A stretch of 64,000 nucleotides of DNA from Armatimonadota bacterium (GTDB taxonomy: Bacteria > Armatimonadota > UBA5829 > DSUL01). The notes below the pieces were generated by a model that saw nothing but the letters and a program-made list of their open reading frames with translations, was not told where the DNA came from and did not search any database. The stretch is taken from positions 1 to 64,000 of the forward strand of contig JADLDK010000026.1 of NCBI GenBank assembly GCA_020846715.1, written 5' to 3'. Of the stretch, positions 25,489-34,838 are shown piece after piece. Both the position numbers and the translations under genes were made by a program. Every line of letters begins with the position of its first letter. The stretch's first letter is position 1.

Positions 25489-27297
25489 GTGTTGAATACA
25501 GTAGTCGTCGTTGCCATTGCTGTCTGCGCTCTGGGTCTGGTTGGGAAACCGTCTCAAGGCGCAAAGGAGATTCAGCTTACAACCGCTGGGAATACCGACT
25601 ACGTGGTTGTCCTCGGACGAGGCGCCACTCCCTCGGAGAAGCACGGGGCGCAAGAGCTTGCGCGCTTTCTCAAACAGATGTCCGGAGCTGAGTTTCAGCT
25701 CAAAGCTGAAGAGGCAGTGTTGCCGCAGAAGTGTCTCTTCGTCGGCCACGGCCCTACGGCTGAAGATATGCTTGGCGCTGGCGCTTTGCGAGGGTTGGGC
25801 AGTGACGGGCTGGTAGTGAAAGCTGTGGGGGATCGGATCGTCCTCAGCGGGGGTGCTGAGCGCGGGACGATGTATGCGTGCTACAGTCTGCTGGAGGACG
25901 TGCTGGGCTGCCGGTGGTACTCCAGCACAGTCAGCGTCATTCCGAAGAAGCTGACAATTCGCATCCCTGCGAACATCAATCGGCGCGAGATTCCTGCCTT
26001 TGAAAACCGCGACCCGTTCTACACAGATGCTTTTGACGCCGATTGGGCGGCGCGCAACCGTTCAACTTCCAGCGCTTCCAGGCTGGATAAAAAGCGCGGA
26101 GGCAAAATAGCCTACTGGCCGTTTGTGCACTCGTTCAACCTCCTCGTGCCGCCACAAGACTATTTCGACTCCCATCCTGAGTATTTTTCTCTGGTGAACG
26201 GCCAGCGCCAGAAGGACTATTCTCAGCTCTGTCTTACGAATCCAGATGTTGTGCGGATCGCTACAGCGCAGGTTATGAAGTGGATTGACGAGCACCCGGA
26301 GGCCAAAATCATCTCCGTTTCACAGAATGACTGGGGCGGGGCGTGTCAGTGTGAGAAGTGTCAGGCTATCGTCAAGGCTGAAGGCTCCGAAAGCGGTCCG
26401 CTGCTTGCGTTTGTGAATCAGGTAGCCGAGCAGGTAGCGCGTAAGCATCCGGACAAGCTCATAGACACCCTTGCCTACCAGTACACCAAAGATCCTCCGA
26501 AGACCATCAAGCCACTGCCAAACGTGCGCGTCCGGCTGTGTCCCATTGAAGCGTGCGTCGGGCACCCGTTCGAAGAGTGCGAGCAGAACAAGCTGTTCGT
26601 AGATCTGCTCCGGAAGTGGAGCAGCCTGACCGGCAACCTCTATGTCTGGCACTATGTGACAAACTTCGCGAACTACATGCAACCCGTTCCGAACTTCAAA
26701 GAGCTGGAAGCAGATATTCCGATGTACCACCGGATGGGTGTGAAAGGCCTGATGCTCCAGGGTAACTATCAGGAGGGGGGCAACGGGGAGTTCTCCGAGA
26801 TGCGGGCGTGGGTGGAGGCGAAGATGCTGTGGGACCCGTCCCGGGACTTCGATGCGCTGGTGGGCGACTTTCTGGCTGGCTATTACGGCCCGGCCGCGCC
26901 CGCGCTGCGCAAGTACTACGACCTGATGCACTCCAGGGTAATGGATAACCACATCCACGTGCATATCTACGATCCCCCCAGCGCTCCCTATCTGGATAGT
27001 GAGACGCTTGCGGCAGCGGAAGGGTGCTTCGAGGAGGCGCAAAGAGCGGCCCGGATACATCCCGAGTATCTCAGGCGTGTGAAGCGCGATGCTCTGTCGT
27101 TGCGCTATGTGCGGTTGTGTCAGGACAAGGCAGCGTGGGAGCAGTCCGGAAAAAACGCGGAACAGGCTGCGGGCCTGTGGCGGCGGACGAAGGAGTTTTG
27201 TGAAGAGTTCGCCTCCTACGGCGCGGTGTGGATTCGCGAAGGTCAGAGGCTGGATGCCTGGGAGAAGGAGTGGCAGGCACAGCTTGCCACGAATTAG
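25489..27297 (+). CDS. Exported DUF4838 family glycoside hydrolase-like protein
   Basis: A 602-residue exported protein. GTG 25489 (or TTG 25492) follows GAGGAGG at 25477-25483, then a signal peptide LNTVVVVAIAVCALGLVGKPSQG. Residues 25-160 look like the accessory N-terminal domain of GH20/GH67 enzymes (PSEKHGAQELARFLKQMSGAEF, GTMYACYSLLEDVLGCRWY). The DUF4838 barrel follows with FENRDPFYTDAF, FSLVNGQRQKDYSQLCLTNPDV, SVSQNDWGGACQCEKCQ (CxCxxC), LAYQYTKDPPKTIKP and LMLQGNYQEGGNGEFSEMRAWVEAKMLWDP. Members occur in polysaccharide loci but the activity is not established. No PEP-CTERM tail. Confidence 0.85.
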   Translation: MLNTVVVVAIAVCALGLVGKPSQGAKEIQLTTAGNTDYVVVLGRGATPSEKHGAQELARFLKQMSGAEFQLKAEEAVLPQKCLFVGHGPTAEDMLGAGALRGLGSDGLVVKAVGDRIVLSGGAERGTMYACYSLLEDVLGCRWYSSTVSVIPKKLTIRIPANINRREIPAFENRDPFYTDAFDADWAARNRSTSSASRLDKKRGGKIAYWPFVHSFNLLVPPQDYFDSHPEYFSLVNGQRQKDYSQLCLTNPDVVRIATAQVMKWIDEHPEAKIISVSQNDWGGACQCEKCQAIVKAEGSESGPLLAFVNQVAEQVARKHPDKLIDTLAYQYTKDPPKTIKPLPNVRVRLCPIEACVGHPFEECEQNKLFVDLLRKWSSLTGNLYVWHYVTNFANYMQPVPNFKELEADIPMYHRMGVKGLMLQGNYQEGGNGEFSEMRAWVEAKMLWDPSRDFDALVGDFLAGYYGPAAPALRKYYDLMHSRVMDNHIHVHIYDPPSAPYLDSETLAAAEGCFEEAQRAARIHPEYLRRVKRDALSLRYVRLCQDKAAWEQSGKNAEQAAGLWRRTKEFCEEFASYGAVWIREGQRLDAWEKEWQAQLATN

Positions 27298-27344
27298 CAA
27301 GCTAAGTATTCTTGGCAAGCCAAGCCTTCTTGGCAAGCCAAGCC
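27293..27344. repeat. Tandem 18-nt hairpin repeats with a third degenerate copy
   Basis: Two perfect tandem copies of an 18-nt unit (27309-27326, 27327-27344), each containing CTTGGCAAGCCAAG, which can pair TTGG with CCAA. Just before, overlapping the stop codon, TTAGCAAGCTAA (from 27294) is the same hairpin with matched changes on both arms. Confidence 0.7.
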
Positions 27345-27421
27345 TTCATCAGGCGACCATGAGTGCTGCTGCGCCGTGTGAAGCTGCCGCGCGCCTGCAC
27401 CCAGGTAAGGTTCGATCTGCG

Positions 27422-27934
27422 ATGAGGCGCTGCGTTTGGATGGCCATGGCCATAGCGATCCTCGGTGGCTGCGCGCGTGACACAACACAGCGCTTTGAAA
27501 CGATGGGCAAGAGCGCCACTGTTGAGCAGAAGGGCGACTCGACGCGGGTTACTGTTGAAGGACTGGGCGCCAACAGCCGCGTCATTGACATCAAGCCCCA
27601 GGAAGTGATGAGCGAGCTGGCAATCCCACGCTATCCCGGCTCCACACTGGTACCAGGTTCTGAGCAGTGCGCTGTTGACAGGGATTCCGGTGACCGTGGG
27701 TGCCGGGCCGACCTGCGAGTCAACGCACGCTTTGACGATGTCGTGACTTTCTACAAACAGCGTCTAAAAGCCAGCCCCACAACGATCAGTGTCGGTGGGA
27801 TGCGCACGGCGCTCATGGTCAAGAGTGAGGGTCTCTCCACGCGCAGTGTCACTGTCAGTCAGCGTGGCGGGACTGGGGATGTCCGCCTCCTCTTGCTGAG
27901 AATTGAGCGGGCTGCGCCGTCAGCGCGAAAGTAA
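27422..27934 (+). CDS. Putative lipoprotein of unknown function
   Basis: A 170-residue product starting RRCVWMAMAIAILGGCARDTT, where ILGGC is a good lipobox with Cys17 as the lipidated residue. The mature part contains IPRYPGSTLVPGSEQCAVDRDSGDRGCRADLRVNARFDDVVTFYKQRLKA, a pattern seen in small exported proteins that compare a variable through a YxxRL-like helix; no catalytic motif seen. ATG 27422 gives the best signal peptide; ATG 27359 in the same frame would bury it. It follows the hairpin repeats by about 78 nt. Confidence 0.7.
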   Translation: MRRCVWMAMAIAILGGCARDTTQRFETMGKSATVEQKGDSTRVTVEGLGANSRVIDIKPQEVMSELAIPRYPGSTLVPGSEQCAVDRDSGDRGCRADLRVNARFDDVVTFYKQRLKASPTTISVGGMRTALMVKSEGLSTRSVTVSQRGGTGDVRLLLLRIERAAPSARK

Positions 27935-27995
27935 CGTCAGATGCGAAGATCAGGAGGGCGAGCTAGTCTCCGCTGGCGACGGCGTCCCGGAGGGC

Positions 27996-28403
27996 TCAGG
28001 CGGCCCTGCGGGTCTCCATAAGTCTGTGCGCCATTGAAATCAGCGCCTGTTTGTCTTCGATGGGTTTGGAGAAGTAGTCGTCTGCGCCGGAGAGCTCGAG
28101 AAAGTGCTCCCTGTCTCCACGCATCGCGTGTGCGGTCGTCAGGATAATCGGGATGGAAGACGTCTTTGTGTCACCTTTGAGGAGTCTGCACATATCCACG
28201 CCGTCTACCAGACGGCCCTGATATTGCGTGTTGGACAGCGAAACATCCATCAGAATGAGGTCAACCGTTCCGCTGGAGGCTATCTCCATCACTTCGCTGG
28301 CGTCCTCAGTCACAGTGACGTCGAATGCACCGACTCTATTCAAGACAAGCTCGAAGAGCTTCGCGTTTGCTCTGTCGTCTTCAACCACCAGAATATGAGG
28401 CAT
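27996..28403 (-). CDS. Single-domain response regulator (CheY-like)
   Basis: A 135-residue receiver domain with no output domain. Acidic pair VVEDD at residues 6-10, phospho-acceptor Asp in LILMDVSL near residue 52, conserved Thr in ILTTAHAM and Lys in FSKPIED. The insert after the acceptor Asp (SNTQYQGRLVDG) is like receivers adjacent to cell-cycle-type kinases (DivK-like). It lies 181 nt downstream of the hybrid kinase on the same strand and is its likely phosphorelay partner. Confidence 0.9.
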   Translation of the reverse strand: MPHILVVEDDRANAKLFELVLNRVGAFDVTVTEDASEVMEIASSGTVDLILMDVSLSNTQYQGRLVDGVDMCRLLKGDTKTSSIPIILTTAHAMRGDREHFLELSGADDYFSKPIEDKQALISMAHRLMETRRAA

Positions 28404-28583
28404 GTAATCCTTTACTCCCCTTCGGATCGAATTCGTTGCACCCGTGCTGCAGGGCGCTGATTTTCGTAATAGTTATGCTCGATTGAGCGCGGTGTCTTAC
28501 TATATTTTTTTGTCTGCGCAACCGATGTCGCACCGGGCGCGCAAGCGTACCTCACGCAAGCATTTTTAGGCTACGGCGCCCGC

Positions 28584-30641
28584 TCAGGCAGCCTTTGGCT
28601 GGTTCGCGCCCGTGATGTCCTGAATGACGCGCAGGAAGTACCCGGAGTCCATGGGTTTTGACAGGATAGGCGGTTCAGGAGACAGGGCGTGGTCTCGCAG
28701 GAATCGCCGGACGGCTGTTTCGTACCCGGTGAGCACGACGACGGGCAGGCTCTGGTACGAAGTATAGATCTCTTTGAGCACAGACTCGCTGGTAGGCGAC
28801 TGTGGATCGTTGCCCAGCCGCCAGTCGAGGCAGATGGCTGAGGGCCTCACGTCTTTGAGGAAATCGAGCGCCTCCGAGCTTTTCGCCACCAGGCCCGTGC
28901 GGTAGCCCGCCTTGTTCAGCAGCCTGCAGACGTACGTTCCAAAGGTCACGTCGTCCTCCAGTACAAGCACCAGCGGCGACTGGTTGTCCGGCTCCGGTGT
29001 GTTGTCCTGTAGAACCTGGGGCGCCAGCGGAAGTCTGAGAGTTACAGTAGTTCCCAGATTCTTGCCAGCGCTTTCCACAGACGTTGTTCCGCCCATCATA
29101 TTCGTAATGCTGCGTGTAAGCGCCAGCCCCAGTCCGGTCCCGTCGTACCGGCGGGTGGTGGACCCATCCATCTGCTGGAACTTGTCGAAAAGTCTGTGCT
29201 GGAGGTCTGGATCGATTCCGATGCCAGTGTCGCGGATACAGATTCTGCACATCGGGCCGTCCTCATCAACGGACACCTCCACCGATCCGCGCGGTGTAAA
29301 CCGGACTGCGTTGTCCAGGACGTTGTCCAGTATCTGGTCCAGACGGCCACGGTCGCAGAGGATATCCGGACGGCTGGTCTGTGTGACGCGCATCTCCAGT
29401 CCCTTCTGCTCCGCCCGCTTCACAAATCGATCTACGGCTGTGCGTACGGCTTCAACTGCGCTGATCTTCTCCAGCGTCAACAGGGCGCTTCCGGCCTCGA
29501 TTTCCGAAAGGTTGAGTACGTCGTTGATCAAGGCCAGCAGATGTTCCGCGCTTGTGTAGGCGCTCTCTACGAACTCCTGTTGCTCTTCAGGAGTCTTGGC
29601 CAGCCCGTCCTTGATCAGGCCAAGAAAGCCGATTATGCCGTTGAGCGGGGTGCGCAGCTCATGCGACACAGTGCACATAAACTCTGACTTCAAACGATCC
29701 GCCGCCGTCAACTGCTTGTTGATCTCGTGCTGGCGGGCATTGGCGGCTTCCAGGTTGGCCGCTGTCTGGCTGACCTCCACAAAGCTCTGACCCTTGGCCA
29801 GTGACAGCGCAACGAGCTGTGAACAACATTCGAGAATGCCCAGGAACACTTCTGAGAGCACTGCGGAAGAGAACACCGCAAGCGCGCCGACGCTTTCGCC
29901 GCGGATCATCAGGGGAAAAGACGCAAACGACTGAACTGATCGCTGCTGCAACCAGCTACTGTTGAACAGCCAGCCCAGCGACTGAGGATCGCAAGCGCTC
30001 AAGCGATGACCTGAGTCCACAACGCCCAGCACTGGCGCGCCTCGCGAGTGTTCCAGAGAAGGTTTGTCGTCCTGCAGGCCGCGGCCTGCCACCAGTTTCA
30101 GTGGGATGCCGCGCGGTGTGCTCTGCTCGGCCAGCGCTGTAACGGGCCCGAGCGCATCGCTGCAGCCTTCAGAAAGCCAGAGCTCGCAAGAGATGACAGC
30201 ATAGGATTCCTGGCAATGTTTGAAGATGTCGTTTACTAACGACAGGGGAGTCTCGGAAAGGGCTGTGGAGCGAACGATCTCTGTCAAGCGCTGCAACTCG
30301 AAAGCCATCTGCCGCGCTTCCGCCCGCTCAATGTCCATCTGCCGCTCGTTGGCGGCCAGTCGCTGATCGACGGCTTCGATGTACTCGACCATCGACACGG
30401 GAAGATCCATAGACTGAAAGCCGTTTCCGTTTGTCTGAGGTCCGCGGAACAGCGCTTCCAACGGTGTCAAACCGCGGATTTTCACAACACCGCCAATGCC
30501 AACTCCCAGAAGCACGCCTGCAAGTGATAGGATATAATGGCGCCCGGTGAAGGCGGCCAGCAAAACGAGCGCGCACAACACCAGCGCCCACAGGGCGGTG
30601 ACGGTTTGGGGCTTTACAAACTGGGGCAGTCTCTGCTTCAT
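28584..30641 (-). CDS. Hybrid sensor histidine kinase with GAF-like and receiver domains
   Basis: A 685-residue membrane protein. Two N-terminal helices (TALWALVLCALVLLAAF, YILSLAGVLLGVGIGGVV), a short coiled coil, a GAF-like sensor (about 110-290), HisKA with phospho-acceptor His in FMCTVSHELRTPLNGIIGF (about residue 335), HATPase_c with N box LDNVLDNAVRFT, G1 DTGIGI and G2 GTGLGLAL, and a C-terminal receiver with Asp in ICLDWRLG. ATG 30641 is chosen; ATG 30683 would add 14 residues. The signal is unknown. Confidence 0.92.
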   Translation of the reverse strand: MKQRLPQFVKPQTVTALWALVLCALVLLAAFTGRHYILSLAGVLLGVGIGGVVKIRGLTPLEALFRGPQTNGNGFQSMDLPVSMVEYIEAVDQRLAANERQMDIERAEARQMAFELQRLTEIVRSTALSETPLSLVNDIFKHCQESYAVISCELWLSEGCSDALGPVTALAEQSTPRGIPLKLVAGRGLQDDKPSLEHSRGAPVLGVVDSGHRLSACDPQSLGWLFNSSWLQQRSVQSFASFPLMIRGESVGALAVFSSAVLSEVFLGILECCSQLVALSLAKGQSFVEVSQTAANLEAANARQHEINKQLTAADRLKSEFMCTVSHELRTPLNGIIGFLGLIKDGLAKTPEEQQEFVESAYTSAEHLLALINDVLNLSEIEAGSALLTLEKISAVEAVRTAVDRFVKRAEQKGLEMRVTQTSRPDILCDRGRLDQILDNVLDNAVRFTPRGSVEVSVDEDGPMCRICIRDTGIGIDPDLQHRLFDKFQQMDGSTTRRYDGTGLGLALTRSITNMMGGTTSVESAGKNLGTTVTLRLPLAPQVLQDNTPEPDNQSPLVLVLEDDVTFGTYVCRLLNKAGYRTGLVAKSSEALDFLKDVRPSAICLDWRLGNDPQSPTSESVLKEIYTSYQSLPVVVLTGYETAVRRFLRDHALSPEPPILSKPMDSGYFLRVIQDITGANQPKAA

Positions 30642-30861
30642 CGTTAGTCTCTTGCGGACGTCTCCTGACGCTGGTGAGACCACTGCGTTCTGCAGACCTC
30701 TGTCGCGTGGGACAACGGCGAAGGCCGATCAGAGAAGGACTCTGGCTGGTCTCAGGCGCGGCGCTCTATCTGTCAGTACTATTCCACGTTCGGCCGCCGG
30801 ATTTCACTAGTTGGAGGGTATGCTGGCGCCGGCGGATACATCTGAAAGGAGTTGCAGGCCC

Positions 30862-31338
30862 GTGGGAAAAATCGAGGAAGGGCAGAAGGCTCCGGACTTC
30901 TCCCTGGTCTGTGAGACTGGGGACTCTATCAGTCTGAGCGACTATCGAGGGAAGAAAAACATTGTCCTCTACTTTTATCCAAAGGACGATACTCCAGGGT
31001 GTACAAAAGAAGCCTGCGCGTTTCGGGATGACTGGTCTGAGTACGGTAAACTGGACACGCAGATTCTGGGAGTGAGCCGGGACGACGAGAAGTCTCACTT
31101 GAAGTTCAGTCAGAAGTTCACTCTGCCGTTTCCACTTCTCGCCGACACTTCCGGGCAGGTCGTGGCAGACTACGGAGTCTGGCAGGAGAAGAACATGTAC
31201 GGGAAGAAGTCGATGGGAATTGTGCGCTCGACTTTTGTCATCGACAAAGAGGGAACAGTACGCAAAATCTATCCGCGCGTGAGCGTTGACGGCCACTCTC
31301 AGGCCATCCAGGAGTTCATCCGCGAGAACCTGACTTAG
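30862..31338 (+). CDS. bcp: Thiol peroxidase, BCP/PrxQ family
   Basis: Reduces hydrogen and alkyl peroxides using thioredoxin. The 158-residue product begins GKIEEGQKAPDFSL and has the peroxidatic Cys in YPKDDTPGCTKEACAFRD with the resolving Cys five residues later, as in the two-Cys PrxQ subclass. SRDDEKSHLKF and GIVRSTFVIDKEGTV are also conserved. GTG 30862 is chosen (AAGGAG at 30846-30851, spacing 10); the ATG at 30811 adds unconserved residues. Confidence 0.93.
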   Translation: MGKIEEGQKAPDFSLVCETGDSISLSDYRGKKNIVLYFYPKDDTPGCTKEACAFRDDWSEYGKLDTQILGVSRDDEKSHLKFSQKFTLPFPLLADTSGQVVADYGVWQEKNMYGKKSMGIVRSTFVIDKEGTVRKIYPRVSVDGHSQAIQEFIRENLT

Positions 31339-31395
31339 CTCGGCGCTTTGAAGAGCAGGCTACAGTCTTGAAAGTTGAGACAGCAAGCAGAATAC

Positions 31396-33348
31396 ATGCC
31401 TGATAATGGGACCCTTGGGATAAACCGCGCCAGACTGACCAGCGAGACTACGCGCCTTGAAAAGGCTCTGGCGGTCATAGGCGTACTGATAATCGCAGCC
31501 CTGGTTTATGGAGTCGTAACCGGCGCCTACGAGACATTTGTTTTTCTTATCTCGCTCGTTCTGCTGGTGGGAATCTCATGGCTGTGGAGTGTTGCGGTTG
31601 ACCGCATGTTTCACCGTTTGCGCGACTGGAACCGCAGCCAGAAGCCCAAACCTGTAGCGGATGACAGCGCGCGCAAAGAGGCGGCGGTGCGCATCGTCCA
31701 GTTGCGTCCGGTTACCGACGGACCGGCCAGTTTGAGTCTGGCTTCACTCATCCGTTCCGGCCATCTGCCCCTTGTGAGCGTCTCCACTGAGAGCGCTGAC
31801 CCCGCAGAGCGTATTGAAGCTCTGAAGCTTGAGGCGGCTGAGGCGCTAAAGGCGCTGGCGAAGGAAATGGAAAATGCCGGCAGAGGAGAGGCCAAAGCGG
31901 TCTATGCAGCCGCGCGCCAATATGATCCTTTCGATCCGGAGCTGGAAGAGAAGGCGCCCTCGCAAGTCCAGGAAATCGGACCTGATGAGTTGTCCAGAGT
32001 GCTGGCTCTTCTGAGACGCTCCGACGTTGACGAGGCTCTTCCCGCGCTGGAAGAGCTCTCCAACAGCAGCTCTTCGGGGGCTTTGCTTTACTCTCTCGCG
32101 CTGTGCAACGGGGCGGCCGGGCGCCATGGCAGGGCGGCAGAAATGCTCCTGAAAGCGGCAGAGCAGGGCGCTGAGTCCGCAGAGCTTCGTGAGGCTCTCG
32201 GTATCTTGTATCTCCAGGGCGCTGATACTGATCGCGCCATAAAACAGCTTCGGGCGTCCGTTGCCATGGATGACGCACTCGCTGGATCTCATGCTGCCCT
32301 GGGAGCCGCTTTTCTGGAAACGGGCAATACGCAGGAGGCCCGACAGGAACTGGAAGAGGCGCTGTCTCTGGATCCAGACTTTTCACCGGCGCGCATGGCG
32401 CTTGGCCGGCTGCTCTACGAAAAACGCGACTTTGCGGGAGCATCCCGTGAGTTCGCCCGCGTTGTGACTTCAGATCCGGACAACGTCAACCTGCTCTTCA
32501 ACACCGCCGCAGCTGAAGTGGCTGCTGGACGGTATTCTGAGGCGATAGCGCGGCTCAGTCCGATAGCGGATGAGGTTCAGGATTCGCAGATTGTGCAGTT
32601 GCTGGCGGAAGCGCACGAGAAAAGTGGAAATAAGGTGCTGTCGCAGCGTTATTACGCCCGCAGTGCCGAGCTTACACCCGCATCTGCTGCGCAGTCGCCG
32701 CGTCTCAAGCTGGCGGCGTCATTTCGTGAGGAAGGGCGTCTGGATGAGGCGCGCCTCGAAGCAGAAGCGGCTGTTCAGGACAACCCCCGGTCTGCAGAAG
32801 CTCTTACAGAGTTGGGACTCGTTCAGGAAGCGCAGGGAGATGCGGACGCGGCTCTCAATACCTTTCGCTCAGCCTATCAGATTGACCGCTCTTCCGCCGT
32901 TGCGGGCACGCAGCTTGGGCGCTTTATGGTGGAAGCTGGCCGGCTGAAAGACGCCGCGGGATATCTGAAGTCTGCGGCCGCTTCGAGCGGAGCCAGCGCC
33001 GACACACACTACTGGCTGGGTGAAATGCATTTGCGATCCGGCAAACCGCTGCTGGCCATTAACGCCTTGCGGGAGGCAGCGCGTCTGGCGTCGCGCCCAC
33101 GCGGTGACATCAGTTCTGCGCTTGGCAAAGCTCTTCTGGATGCAGGGCGAGCGCAGGACGCTTCCGAAGAGCTCCGTCGGGCTCGCAAACTCAGCGACCA
33201 ACCGGAAGTGCTCCGGGATCTGGGGTATGCCTATCACCGCACACGCAACTACCAGGACGCCGTCCGGTCGCTGCGGGATTATCTGCAGGAGCGGCCAGAC
33301 GCCGCCGACGCCGCCGAAGTTCGAGAGCTCATCCAGAAGCTGTCGTAA
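31396..33348 (+). CDS. Membrane-anchored TPR protein
   Basis: A 650-residue protein. Residues 22-66 hold two hydrophobic helices (ALAVIGVLIIAALVYGVVTGAYETFVFLISLVLLVGISWLW). A charged linker follows, then from about residue 190 to the end about twelve tetratricopeptide-like repeats (for example AELREALGILYLQGADTDRAIKQLRASVAMDD, AHAALGAAFLETGNTQEARQELEEALSLDPDF). It is probably a scaffold for protein interactions on the cytoplasmic side; partner unknown. ATG 31396 is chosen over TTG 31375. It is 57 nt after bcp in the same direction. Confidence 0.85.
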   Translation: MPDNGTLGINRARLTSETTRLEKALAVIGVLIIAALVYGVVTGAYETFVFLISLVLLVGISWLWSVAVDRMFHRLRDWNRSQKPKPVADDSARKEAAVRIVQLRPVTDGPASLSLASLIRSGHLPLVSVSTESADPAERIEALKLEAAEALKALAKEMENAGRGEAKAVYAAARQYDPFDPELEEKAPSQVQEIGPDELSRVLALLRRSDVDEALPALEELSNSSSSGALLYSLALCNGAAGRHGRAAEMLLKAAEQGAESAELREALGILYLQGADTDRAIKQLRASVAMDDALAGSHAALGAAFLETGNTQEARQELEEALSLDPDFSPARMALGRLLYEKRDFAGASREFARVVTSDPDNVNLLFNTAAAEVAAGRYSEAIARLSPIADEVQDSQIVQLLAEAHEKSGNKVLSQRYYARSAELTPASAAQSPRLKLAASFREEGRLDEARLEAEAAVQDNPRSAEALTELGLVQEAQGDADAALNTFRSAYQIDRSSAVAGTQLGRFMVEAGRLKDAAGYLKSAAASSGASADTHYWLGEMHLRSGKPLLAINALREAARLASRPRGDISSALGKALLDAGRAQDASEELRRARKLSDQPEVLRDLGYAYHRTRNYQDAVRSLRDYLQERPDAADAAEVRELIQKLS

Positions 33349-33353
33349 CCGCG

Positions 33354-33382
33354 TTGACAGTGCCCGATGGCGTGCCTATAAT
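33354..33382 (+). promoter_or_regulatory. Perfect consensus sigma-70 promoter of citrate synthase gene
   Basis: TTGACA (33354-33359), 17-nt spacer, TATAAT (33377-33382): a full match to the housekeeping consensus. It starts 5 nt after the TPR stop and leaves a leader of about 150 nt before the citrate synthase start. Confidence 0.9.
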
Positions 33383-33388
33383 CCACGC

Positions 33389-33542
33389 TGGAATCGGTCG
33401 CGCTGCGGCGTAGCGGCGAAGCCGGCGACCGGCGCCAGATCCTCGCCTGAAACTGAAGTCTTCGGGCAACACTCGCCGCGTCAGTTTAACCGCCGTCTGT
33501 CTGGAGGGTGGCAGACAATCCTCTCAGCAAGGGAGATCACCA
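33389..33542 (+). promoter_or_regulatory. Structured 5' leader of citrate synthase mRNA
   Basis: About 150 nt untranslated. GGTCGC (33396-33401) can pair with GCGACC (about 33425-33430), and TGTCTG 33498-33503 pairs perfectly with CAGACA 33512-33517 just ahead of the ribosome binding site. No known riboswitch motif recognised. Confidence 0.4.
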
Positions 33543-34808
33543 GTGAGTACAGCCAAACTCATTCTCGACGGACAGGAATTTGAGCTGCCTGTCGTTGTCG
33601 GGAGCGAGGGTGAGGTCGGTATCGACATCACTTCTCTACGCAGCAAGACCGGCGCCATCAGCCTGGATCCTGGGTACGGCAACACGGGCGCTTGCCGCAG
33701 CTCAATCACCTATATAGACGGCGAAAAAGGCATTCTCAGATATCGCGGGTACCCGATTGAGGAGCTTGTCAACAGCTCTTTGAGCTTCGTGGATGTGTCT
33801 TATCTCCTCATCTACGGCGAAATGCCTGACGCTCAGCAAAAGGCCGAATTCTCATACCTCATGACCAGAAACAGCACCATCCATGAGGGAATGAAGAATT
33901 TCTTTGACCACTACCCTCCTGGCACCCACCCGATGGCCATTCTGTCCGCCATGATGGCGTCTATGTCGGGTTACTACCCGACGGAGGATGATGAGGGCAA
34001 CATTGTCCGCATCCTTGCCAAAGCCAAGACGATTGCGGCCTACGCCTACAAGAAGTCCATCGGTGAGCCGTTTATGTACCCTGTTCCCAAGAACAGCTAC
34101 GCAGCCAACATCCTCTACATGATGTTTGCTCACCCCCGCGAGGAGTACGAAGTCCCTGAAGTACTGGAGAAGGCGCTCCGGATGCTGCTTATTCTCCACG
34201 GCGACCATGAACAGAACTGCTCCACGTCCACTGTGCGGATGGTCGGCTCCAGCGGCACTAATCTTTTCGCCTCAATATCGGCCGCCATTATGGCTTTGTG
34301 GGGTCCGCTGCACGGTGGCGCCAACCAGCAGGTCATCGAAATGCTCGAGCACATTCGGGACAATGGTGGCGACTACAGGGAGTATGTGGACAAGGCAAAA
34401 GATAAAGACGACCCGTTCCGTCTGATGGGCTTCGGGCACAGGGTGTACAAGAACTTTGACCCGCGAGCGCAAATTCTGAAGAAGCAGTGCGACGACGTGC
34501 TGGACTATCTCGGCATCCAGGACCCCCTGCTGGATATCGCCAAGCATCTCGAGGATGTTGCGCTCCACGACAGCTATTTCATCGAGAAAAAGCTCTATCC
34601 GAATGTGGACTTCTACAGCGGGATTATCTACAAAGCCCTTGGGATACCGACGGACATGTTCACTGTGATGTTTGCCCTGGGCCGGATGCCCGGCTGGCTG
34701 GCGCATTTCCGCGAGATGAAGCACGACCACGACACGCGCATCAACCGTCCGCGACAGATTTACATCGGCGCCGGCGAGCGGCACGTGAGTGAGGATCTGG
34801 CGGGATAA
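33543..34808 (+). CDS. gltA: Citrate synthase (type II, GltA-like)
   Basis: Condenses acetyl-CoA and oxaloacetate in the TCA cycle. The 421-residue product has the length and N-terminal beta domain of Gram-negative hexameric citrate synthases (AKLILDGQEFELPVVVGSEG). Active-site elements: LILHGDHEQNCSTSTVRMVGSSGTNLFASISAAIMALWGPLHGGANQQVIEML (catalytic His in GPLHGGAN), FGHRVYKNFDPRA and the catalytic Asp in NVDFYSGIIYKALGIP. GTG 33543 follows AAGGGAGAT. No other TCA gene is adjacent. Confidence 0.97.
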   Translation: MSTAKLILDGQEFELPVVVGSEGEVGIDITSLRSKTGAISLDPGYGNTGACRSSITYIDGEKGILRYRGYPIEELVNSSLSFVDVSYLLIYGEMPDAQQKAEFSYLMTRNSTIHEGMKNFFDHYPPGTHPMAILSAMMASMSGYYPTEDDEGNIVRILAKAKTIAAYAYKKSIGEPFMYPVPKNSYAANILYMMFAHPREEYEVPEVLEKALRMLLILHGDHEQNCSTSTVRMVGSSGTNLFASISAAIMALWGPLHGGANQQVIEMLEHIRDNGGDYREYVDKAKDKDDPFRLMGFGHRVYKNFDPRAQILKKQCDDVLDYLGIQDPLLDIAKHLEDVALHDSYFIEKKLYPNVDFYSGIIYKALGIPTDMFTVMFALGRMPGWLAHFREMKHDHDTRINRPRQIYIGAGERHVSEDLAG

Positions 34809-34838
34809 GCAGCGCCTTGACGGGTGTCGCGGATGCGG

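Noticed and set aside
26320-27336. Open frame of 338 codons antisense to the DUF4838 gene
   Set aside because: Low-quality composition and full overlap with a well-supported gene with signal peptide and ribosome binding site.
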